DNA of 5,622 nt from Candidatus Hermodarchaeota archaeon (GTDB taxonomy: Archaea; Asgardarchaeota; Hermodarchaeia; Hermodarchaeales; Hermodarchaeaceae): contig JAEOTD010000145.1 in NCBI GenBank assembly GCA_016839995.1, forward strand, positions 1 through 5,622, written 5' to 3'. The position numbers and the translations under genes are program-made. Under the pieces are notes generated by a model, which did not search any database, was not told the DNA's origin, and saw only the letters and a program-made list of their open reading frames with translations. Every line of letters starts with the position of its first letter. Positions within the stretch are counted from its first letter, which is position 1. Below are positions 1 to 4,181 of this stretch, one piece after another.

Positions 1-82
1 ATAGGGGACTGACCCGGTCAAGTAGATGGAGTACATCCTCTTTGGTGTACTGTTCAATCTTCTTGACGGTTTCTAAAATCAT
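1..82 (-). CDS. Possible N-terminal part of an unknown protein, cut by the window edge
   Basis: A minus-strand frame is open from an in-frame TAA at 122-124 to the left edge. From the ATG at 82-80 it reads MILETVKKIEQYTKEDV and continues for 27 residues in all. The pattern is charged and amphipathic, like a helical N-terminus. The gap to the carbamate kinase stop is 72 bp, so it could be the next gene of the same transcript. No convincing SD precedes the ATG, and a TTG at 94-92 is another possible start. The plus strand also has an open frame here (about 3-127), but it has no visible start and a less protein-like composition. No family is recognised; this is a tentative call. Confidence 0.33.
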   Translation of the reverse strand, partial: MILETVKKIEQYTKEDVLHLLDRVSPL

Positions 83-154
83 TGAAGAAATCAACCATAC
101 GCTAATGCCACTTCCTTGGCGTTAAAGGTATTGACACATTGATGAATCCAAAGG

Positions 155-1108
155 TTAACCTGATACAATGCGGGTGCCAGCTTCACCACGTATTGCTTTG
201 GCAATATTCTCTGGACTGGTGATAATGGCTAGTTCACCACCCTCTTCGATGAACTGGATTACCGATTCTATTTTCGGTGCCATGGATCCGGGAGCAAAGT
301 GCCCCTCCTTGAGGTATCGCTTGGCTTCTGTGACAGTCATTTTGTCCACACCTTGCTGATTGGTTTTTCCGAAGTTCAAATACACTTGATCAATTGAAGT
401 TGAGATGAGGAATCCCTTCGCACCTAGAGCTTTGCATAGGAGGGCGGACGCCCGATCCTTATCAATTACTGCAGCTACGCCTTTCAGTTTCCCATTTTCC
501 TCTACAACTGGAATCCCTCCACCACCTACTGTAATCACAATGAAACCATCTTCAAGTAGGTTATTGACAACCTGGGCCTCAATGACCTGCTTAGGTATCG
601 GGGAGGGAACAACGCGACGCCACCCACGGCCTGCATCTTCGACAATATGCCATCCTTCTGCCGTTCGCCGGGTTGCAGTCTCTTGATCCATAAACGAGCC
701 GATTGGTTTGTTAGGATGAGTGAAAGCAGGGTCATTGGAGTCAACTAGTACCTGGGTCACCACGGTTACCGGCAGCTTCTTAATTTTCCGACGTCGGAAT
801 TCGGTGAGAAGGATTTGTTGCAGCATATAGCCAATCGCACCTTGGGTGTCTGCGCCACAGAAATCGAGGGGAACCTCATGAAGCTCACCTGCAGCAATTT
901 CTGAGCGTCGCAAAATGAATCCCACCTGGGGACCATTCCCATGAGTGATAGCTACATCCCATCCTTGTTCCACAAGGTCAACAATGTAGGGTACAGTTTC
1001 CGCAGCCGCGGCATATTGGTCGGGTACAGTTTTGTGGGCTGCATCTTTGATAAGGGAGTTACCTCCAATGGCGACAATAATTCGCTTAGCCAAATGAAAA
1101 ACGTCCAA
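155..1108 (-). CDS. arcC: Carbamate kinase
   Basis: Carbamate kinase catalyses carbamoyl phosphate + ADP = ATP + carbamate in the cytoplasm. It is usually the last, ATP-yielding step of arginine, agmatine or allantoin/purine breakdown. The 317-residue length is normal for this amino-acid kinase family. Visible landmarks are the N-terminal VAIGGNSL loop (12-19), ITHGNGPQVG (54-63), LDFCGADTQGAIGYMLQQ (81-98), the KPIG lysine K134, GWRRVVPSP (162-170), the glycine-rich TVGGGGIPV (193-201), the nucleotide-site segment VIDKDRASALL (214-224) and GSMAPK (274-279). No essential motif is missing. The start is unclear. TTG at 1108 is just downstream of an in-frame TGA (1114-1112). A second TTG at 1093 would give MAKRIIVAIGGN, a more usual beginning. 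No arginine deiminase or carbamoyltransferase gene is in view, so the carbamoyl-phosphate source is unknown. The gene is divergent from the PLP enzyme gene and may share its control region. Confidence 0.95.
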   Translation of the reverse strand: MDVFHLAKRIIVAIGGNSLIKDAAHKTVPDQYAAAAETVPYIVDLVEQGWDVAITHGNGPQVGFILRRSEIAAGELHEVPLDFCGADTQGAIGYMLQQILLTEFRRRKIKKLPVTVVTQVLVDSNDPAFTHPNKPIGSFMDQETATRRTAEGWHIVEDAGRGWRRVVPSPIPKQVIEAQVVNNLLEDGFIVITVGGGGIPVVEENGKLKGVAAVIDKDRASALLCKALGAKGFLISTSIDQVYLNFGKTNQQGVDKMTVTEAKRYLKEGHFAPGSMAPKIESVIQFIEEGGELAIITSPENIAKAIRGEAGTRIVSG

Positions 1109-1134
1109 GGTTCAATTTTGGAAGAGACCTTCTT

Positions 1135-1143
1135 TCACCTCCT
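1135..1143 (-). promoter_or_regulatory. Strong SD-like site far upstream of carbamate kinase
   Basis: The minus strand reads AGGAGGTGA, a near-perfect anti-16S match. It lies 26 nt upstream of the TTG at 1108, too far to serve it. The GTG inside it (1138-1136) opens an eight-codon frame that ends at TGA 1114-1112, in phase with carbamate kinase and one codon (ACC) before the TTG start. It could serve a mini leader frame, mark an original start now cut off by a stop codon, or be upstream of the transcription start and have no role. Confidence 0.4.
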
Positions 1144-1146
1144 GCC

Positions 1147-1156
1147 ATAATATAAA
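1147..1156. promoter_or_regulatory. AT box, possible archaeal TATA element of the divergent promoters
   Basis: The minus strand reads GAAAGCG followed by TTTATATTAT, which resembles an archaeal BRE plus TATA box. If it is used, transcription toward carbamate kinase would start about 25 nt on, near 1126, leaving a short leader before TTG 1108. On the plus strand the same box reads ATAATATAAA, about 80 bp before the PLP enzyme start, and could drive that gene with a leader holding the palindromes at 1197-1225. This is pattern-based only. Confidence 0.4.
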
Positions 1157-1196
1157 CGCTTTCCAATAGAAAGGATTCCACAGTAAAGTTGGCACG

Positions 1197-1225
1197 TGAA
1201 TAAACACTTATTCAACACAAGTGTT
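1197..1225. promoter_or_regulatory. Overlapping palindromes before the PLP enzyme gene (operator or RNA switch candidate)
   Basis: Three inverted repeats overlap here. TGAATAA/TTATTCA pairs 1197-1203 with 1208-1214 (7 bp, 4-nt spacer). AACACTT/AAGTGTT pairs 1203-1209 with 1219-1225 (7 bp, 9-nt spacer). AACAC/GTGTT pairs 1214-1218 with 1221-1225 (2-nt spacer). The two AACAC copies start 11 bp apart, about one helical turn. The last arm ends directly at the SD (1226-1230). As DNA this suggests an operator for a dimeric regulator, perhaps the Lrp-type protein next door. As RNA, the first two stems share bases and would exclude each other. Confidence 0.45.
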
Positions 1226-1230
1226 AAGGA
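1226..1230 (+). promoter_or_regulatory. Ribosome binding site that selects the second ATG
   Basis: AAGGA directly abuts the ATG at 1231, leaving no spacer, but lies 6 nt before the ATG at 1237. This is why the later ATG is preferred as the start of the PLP enzyme. Confidence 0.6.
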
Positions 1231-1236
1231 ATGAGT

Positions 1237-2208
1237 ATGGTTTCCTTTGAGGATGTAACAACAGCATATGAGAGAATACGTGAAGCAGTTATCCAGACAC
1301 CCGTTATGACCTCTCTCACCGCCAACAGATTAACTAACTGCAGTATTTTCTTCAAATGCGAGAATTTCCAGCGAATTGGAGCCTTTAAATTCCGTGGCGC
1401 CTACAATGCAATCTCACAATTGTCATCAAAAGAAAGAAAGCGCGGTGTGATTGCACACTCCTCCGGAAACCATGCCCAGGCTGTTGCCTTGGCTGCTAAG
1501 ATGATTGGAATCCCTTCGACTATTGTCATGCCCAAGAATTCTTCACCTGTGAAAATCGTTGCCACAAAGGGGTATGGGGCTAATGTTGTGTTCTGTGAGC
1601 CTACTGTTGATGGTCGCGAAAAAATGGTAACTGCTCTGATGGAGAAACATCAGTCTGTGTTGATTCATCCCTATGATGACCCACGGGTCATCGCAGGTGC
1701 TGGAACCGCGGCGTTAGAACTTTTCAACGAAGTCGGTGCCCTTGACAGCATCTTAGCCCCTGTTGGAGGAGGAGGACTGATTAGTGGAACAACAATCGCT
1801 TCAAAGGGCTTCATGCCAACCACGCGAGTGTTTGCCGTTGAACCTGAACAAGCAAATGATGCGTACAAATCCTTCACAACTGGAAAGCTAGTTCCTAGCA
1901 TAAATCCCAACACAATTGCTGATGGATTACGCACCTCTCTAAGCGAACGCACCTTCTCTATCATCCGTAAAGGGGTTGAAGAAATCATCACCGTATCTGA
2001 AGAAGAGATTATTGAAGCAATGCAATTTCTTTGGGAACGCATGAAACTGGTCGTAGAACCCTCCGGTGCTGTACCCCTAGCTGGTCTCTTTAACTCAAAA
2101 GATACATTTACCAATCAACACGTGGGACTGATACTTAGCGGAGGTAATGTTGACCTAACCCAATTTTTTGTACACTTTCAAAAACAATCACTGGGAACTG
2201 AGTTCTAA
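1237..2208 (+). CDS. PLP-dependent serine/threonine ammonia-lyase, serine racemase-like
   Basis: This is a fold-type II PLP enzyme of the threonine dehydratase/serine racemase family. It would deaminate L-threonine or serine to a 2-oxo acid plus ammonia, and may racemise serine or act on 3-hydroxyaspartate. From ATG 1237 it has 323 residues: Schiff-base lysine K51 in GAFKFRGA, phosphate-side SSGNHAQA (75-82), PLP phosphate loop GGGG (177-180), a metal-site pattern E202-A206-D208 in VEPEQANDA, and S301 in LSGGNVDL for the pyridine nitrogen. Ser76 occupies the place of the serine racemase re-face acid/base residue, where E. coli TdcB has alanine. There is no C-terminal ACT domain, so it is a short catabolic-type enzyme rather than feedback-inhibited IlvA. 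ATG 1231 would add two residues but has no SD spacing. The stop abuts the stop of the convergent regulator. Family assignment is firm; substrate and racemase activity are inferred. Confidence 0.93.
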   Translation: MVSFEDVTTAYERIREAVIQTPVMTSLTANRLTNCSIFFKCENFQRIGAFKFRGAYNAISQLSSKERKRGVIAHSSGNHAQAVALAAKMIGIPSTIVMPKNSSPVKIVATKGYGANVVFCEPTVDGREKMVTALMEKHQSVLIHPYDDPRVIAGAGTAALELFNEVGALDSILAPVGGGGLISGTTIASKGFMPTTRVFAVEPEQANDAYKSFTTGKLVPSINPNTIADGLRTSLSERTFSIIRKGVEEIITVSEEEIIEAMQFLWERMKLVVEPSGAVPLAGLFNSKDTFTNQHVGLILSGGNVDLTQFFVHFQKQSLGTEF

Positions 2209-3168
2209 TCATAGTCCCGCTTCTTTAAACAATTCATCTAATCGATGTTGTGTGGGATCTTTGTAGTGCCCACCGCGATGTTGCTGTGGAATCAGATAAT
2301 CAGTTACAGATTTTACAAAAGGAATTTCTCGAATCCGGCCTGTGATTTCTTTTATGCGTGTAACATCATTGGTAAGCAAGGTTACTACCACTGTGGGTTC
2401 ATCCAATAAGGTAACAGCATGCCAGAAGTCCTGTGCATACTGGTTATACGCCCATTCGATTATTTCTTTGGGGCTAGTTTTCCTGTCGTCATATCGAATT
2501 ATGTACTCAAGTTCAACATCACCCAGAGCAAGATAGTTCATCCGCATCGTGAAGTGCACTCCCCCGCCTTCTCGGAGTTCTTTAAGAATCTTACTCACCC
2601 GACGAGGTGTTAGATCTGTATATCTTGCAATATCACTAATTGACATCCTGACATCATCGTTCAGGCATCGTAAGACTCGTAATTGGTTATGAGAAAAGGT
2701 GACTTTCCGTCCGGGACTCCGAACTTTACTTTCAGGAGGAGCATCGGGGACAAATACAGTAATCGGGTGAATTTCAACTTTAAGAACGGATTCAAGTGAT
2801 TCGAGATTCCGTTTTAATTCAAAGAAGTCAGCAGTCCCAGTGACAAAGGCGGAGCCAGCATATCTATTAGTACCAGACCGATAGAAATACCGGACCTGTC
2901 GATGGCTGCCAATCTGCTCTAGGAGAGTGTTCATGTTCTCAGAACCTTCAGTTGTAATGACCACATTCAATTCTTCAAGGTCAAGCATTGCCATGCTCAA
3001 CTCGATTGTATATTCTTGAATAACACCTGCTTTTTCGAGTTTGTTCACTCGATTCTTTATCGTGTTGAATGACTGCTGATATTTCTTCGCCAGATCCTGG
3101 AAGGAGACTCGGGCATTCCCAAATAGTTCCCAGAGCAACGCCTTATCCAGTGGATCCACGACCGGCAC
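2209..3168 (-). CDS. Tandem Lrp/AsnC-type transcriptional regulator
   Basis: This is a DNA-binding regulator of the Lrp/AsnC type, about twice the family's usual 140-160 residues. From GTG 3168 (319 aa) it has HTH 1 at about 5-50 (DPLDKALLWELF...LAKKY...IKNRVNKLEKAGVI), a RAM-like alpha/beta domain at about 53-140, a linker rich in Pro, Ser and Arg (141-156), HTH 2 at about 158-204 (SISDIARYTDLTPRRVSKILKELREGGGV), a second alpha/beta domain at about 205-292, and a charged tail with several histidines. The two halves are diverged, as if two Lrp subunits were fused, so one chain may mimic a dimer. Lrp proteins often respond to amino acids, and the convergent PLP enzyme and nearby carbamate kinase are plausible targets. 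The GTG at 3168 lies inside the SD-like AGGGGTG; the GTG at 3159, six nt beyond it, may be the true start (first residues MDPLDKALL). The fusion layout is seen directly; ligand and targets are inferred. Confidence 0.88.
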   Translation of the reverse strand: MPVVDPLDKALLWELFGNARVSFQDLAKKYQQSFNTIKNRVNKLEKAGVIQEYTIELSMAMLDLEELNVVITTEGSENMNTLLEQIGSHRQVRYFYRSGTNRYAGSAFVTGTADFFELKRNLESLESVLKVEIHPITVFVPDAPPESKVRSPGRKVTFSHNQLRVLRCLNDDVRMSISDIARYTDLTPRRVSKILKELREGGGVHFTMRMNYLALGDVELEYIIRYDDRKTSPKEIIEWAYNQYAQDFWHAVTLLDEPTVVVTLLTNDVTRIKEITGRIREIPFVKSVTDYLIPQQHRGGHYKDPTQHRLDELFKEAGL

Positions 3169-3172
3169 CCCT
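3166..3172 (-). promoter_or_regulatory. SD-like site overlapping the outer start of the regulator
   Basis: The minus strand reads AGGGGTG, and its last three bases are the outer GTG start codon. It is correctly spaced (6 nt) for the in-frame GTG at 3159-3157, which favours that inner start. The match to a full SD is imperfect. Confidence 0.4.
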
Positions 3173-3293
3173 AATCGATAGATGTGGAAGTCATCGGTTA
3201 ATTGTGTGGTTTACGATGAAAGTTGAAACCTCCTTTCCAAACATTTAGGCAAAAGGACGCTGTGCTATTAAAGAATTCCTTCAAAACGCCGAG

Positions 3294-3355
3294 ATTTGCA
3301 AATAGTACTGCAATATTTCACTCTTTTTCCTGTTTTCCTGCGAATTTTTGCAGTA
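3294..3355. promoter_or_regulatory. Cluster of TTGCA inverted repeats, possible Lrp-family operator
   Basis: ATTTGCAAAT (3294-3303) is a perfect 10-bp palindrome. TTGCA (3296-3300) and TGCAA (3309-3313) form an inverted repeat with an 8-bp spacer. TACTGCAA (3306-3313) pairs perfectly with TTGCAGTA (3348-3355). The arms resemble the archaeal Ss-LrpB site TTGYAWWWWWTRCAA, though with a longer spacer. The site lies about 130 bp upstream of the Lrp-type gene, so autoregulation is a reasonable guess. The outer 8-bp repeat could also fold in RNA. Confidence 0.4.
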
Positions 3356-3391
3356 TCAGTTTGCCATTGATAGAAAAAAAGTGAGGTTCTA

Positions 3392-3442
3392 GATGCAGTC
3401 GCAAAACACCAGGACACCTTGAGTGTCCGGGTGGGGTGCATC
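3392..3442 (+). other. Two-stem hairpin upstream of the secreted protein gene
   Basis: The outer stem is GATGCA (3392-3397) with TGCATC (3437-3442). An asymmetric internal loop (9 nt on the left, 3 nt on the right) leads to an inner stem: CACC-A-GGACAC (3407-3417) pairs with GTGTCC-G-GGTG (3423-3433), ten pairs with one A/G mismatch, closed by the 5-nt loop CTTGA. It ends 53 nt before the GTG at 3496. No T-run follows, so it is not an ordinary terminator. It may be a structured leader, a small RNA or a protein-binding site. It matches no RNA family I recognise. Confidence 0.45.
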
Positions 3443-3499
3443 ATTGAGGGACTAACAAGCTCTGGTATCGTTGGTTTCTATCAGGTCGATGGGAGGTGA
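3419..3499 (+). CDS. Doubtful small ORF upstream of the secreted protein
   Basis: The frame is open from 3374 to TGA 3497-3499. From TTG 3419 it encodes 26 residues, MSVRVGCIIEGLTSS and onward, with AGGA (3411-3414) 4 nt upstream. A GTG at 3431 is another possible start. The stop overlaps the outer GTG start of the secreted protein gene as GTGA, a typical coupling arrangement. The translation looks protein-like, but the frame is short enough to be open by chance and it overlaps the hairpin at 3392-3442. It could be a leader peptide, the remains of a gene, or nothing. Confidence 0.18.
   Translation: MSVRVGCIIEGLTSSGIVGFYQVDGR
3492..3499 (+). promoter_or_regulatory. Strong ribosome binding site overlapping GTG 3496
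   Basis: GGAGGTGA is a near-perfect SD, and the outer GTG start codon (3496-3498) is part of it. The only start-like codon at normal spacing (5 nt) downstream is CTG 3505. This suggests initiation at CTG, or less likely at the GTG itself. Confidence 0.55.
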
Positions 3500-3996
3500 A
3501 CAACCTGAAGAAAATCACTCTGACCAAGGGACTATGTGTTGCACTATTGGCCTCGATTTTTTTCCTTGCCGTTATTCCCACCACTCAAGCTAAGCCACTA
3601 CGATGTGAAATGGAAGTCTACTTCCAATTCGACTTTGGAGGTCCTAACAACAACCCAATTTGGGTAGGATATATCCACGGGGATCTCGAAGGTGAGATGA
3701 CATTCTGGGTATCGGGTCCTGATCCACCCAAGGACGTGGGCTATAATAGTGAGAACTTCATTTCCGATTGGAACGTACATTTCTTTACCGAGGACTGGGA
3801 AATCGTAACACCTTATGGGACAATTCGAGGAATTGACAAAGGTTGCACCGTTGCTGCAAACTGGAAATTCCGCATGAATGCTGAAGTCACGTACGCAGAC
3901 GGAATCTATGGGTACTTAGTAGGCCATCAAGTACATATGAATGGTCAAATCGATTGGGCTCTGTTGCTCGCGTCAGGTCCTGTAAATATCAATTAA
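3496..3996 (+). CDS. Secreted protein of unknown function
   Basis: The protein has 166 residues from GTG 3496. A signal peptide is clear: basic residues K5, K6 and K11, a hydrophobic core at about 13-27 (LCVALLASIFFLAVI), then PTTQA with likely cleavage after A32. The mature part (about 134 aa) has no further membrane segment. It is rich in aromatic residues and glycine with alternating beta-strand patterns: WVGYIHGDLEGEMTFWV (56-72), EDWEIVTPYGTIRGIDKG (99-116) and a YLVGHQVHMNG segment. Two cysteines, C37 and C117, could form a disulfide. A secreted beta-sandwich or barrel domain is likely, and I recall similar hypothetical proteins in archaea, but I cannot name the family or a function. 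Starting at CTG 3505 would give a textbook signal-peptide beginning, MKKITLTKG. A terminator-like hairpin follows the stop, so it is probably a single-gene transcript, separate from the radical SAM gene. Confidence 0.8.
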   Translation: MNNLKKITLTKGLCVALLASIFFLAVIPTTQAKPLRCEMEVYFQFDFGGPNNNPIWVGYIHGDLEGEMTFWVSGPDPPKDVGYNSENFISDWNVHFFTEDWEIVTPYGTIRGIDKGCTVAANWKFRMNAEVTYADGIYGYLVGHQVHMNGQIDWALLLASGPVNIN

Positions 3997-4008
3997 ATTG
4001 AACAATAA

Positions 4009-4055
4009 AGGAGGCTCTAGAATCAGTTCACGAGTCTCCTCTTCTTCCTTTTTTT
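4009..4055 (+). terminator. Hairpin plus T-run terminator after the secreted protein gene
   Basis: AGGAGGCTC (4009-4017) pairs with GAGTCTCCT (4032-4040), nine pairs including one G-T wobble, around a 14-nt loop. A pyrimidine tract ending in seven T (4049-4055) follows. It begins 12 nt after the stop codon. In bacteria this would be an intrinsic terminator; in archaea the T-run alone may be enough. Confidence 0.6.
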
Positions 4056-4160
4056 CGTGAAGAAATGGGAAAATTGCAACCAATATAACGAACACCAACG
4101 ATGAAAAGAAACCATTCTGTGTGGTTTGAGCGAACTCTTTAAGGTTCAACCCTCACCGAA

Positions 4161-4166
4161 TATAAT
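4161..4166 (+). promoter_or_regulatory. Possible promoter box for the radical SAM gene
   Basis: GAATATAATTC contains a perfect TATAAT, 15 nt before the ATG at 4182. As a bacterial -10 it lacks a clear -35 partner. As an archaeal TATA box it is slightly too close to the ATG for a normal start site. Upstream, AAACCA (4109-4114) and TGGTTT (4122-4127) form a 6-bp inverted repeat with a 7-nt spacer. Confidence 0.35.
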
Positions 4167-4181
4167 TCACCGGCGAGAATA

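Larger units (their letters stand above)
3169..3495. other. 327-bp divergent intergenic region
   Basis: This non-coding stretch separates the Lrp-type regulator (minus) from the secreted protein (plus). It holds a possible TATA-like CTTTAATAG for the regulator (minus strand, 3273-3265), palindromic TTGCA sites (3294-3355), a two-stem hairpin (3392-3442) and a doubtful open frame ending at 3499. On the minus strand AAAGGAGGTTT (3236-3226) looks like a perfect SD but has no start codon at a usable distance. No clear plus-strand promoter for the secreted protein gene was recognised. Confidence 0.6.

Noticed and set aside
30..51. AGTACA/TGTACT inverted repeat as a terminator
   Set aside because: The stem is short with a 10-nt spacer, there is no T-run, and it probably lies inside a coding frame.
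152..161. AGGTTAACCT palindrome at the carbamate kinase stop codon
   Set aside because: A single 10-bp palindrome spanning a TAA stop is likely by chance and has no partner sites.
168..1150. Plus-strand open frames at 168-359, 405-686 and 941-1150, and a minus-strand frame at 535-744, all within or across carbamate kinase
   Set aside because: Carbamate kinase motifs fill 155-1108 on the minus strand; these translations show no domain pattern.
1197..1214. Bacterial ARG box (TGAAT...ATTCA arms)
   Set aside because: The arms match, but the 8-bp spacing differs from the usual site and no ArgR gene is in view.
1671..2114. 147-codon minus-strand open frame inside the PLP enzyme gene
   Set aside because: It is antisense to a gene with all catalytic motifs intact, and its translation is low in recognisable structure.
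2342..2613. Two overlapping plus-strand frames inside the Lrp-type regulator
   Set aside because: They are antisense to conserved HTH and effector domain sequence and have no SD or family motif.
3226..3236. Minus-strand AAAGGAGGTTT as a ribosome binding site
   Set aside because: No start codon occurs at usable spacing, so it is left as a note on the intergenic region only.
3392..3457. Archaeal H/ACA guide RNA (hairpin followed by an ACA at 3455-3457)
   Set aside because: The internal loop has only 3 nt on its 3' side and the distance to ACA does not fit a pseudouridylation pocket.
3489..3593. ATG at 3489 opening a 34-codon frame that overlaps the secreted protein start
   Set aside because: The ATG lies upstream of the SD, and the translation is rich in His, Cys and Ser with no pattern.
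3598..3780. 60-codon minus-strand frame inside the secreted protein gene
   Set aside because: It is antisense to the coherent signal-peptide protein and has no supporting motif.
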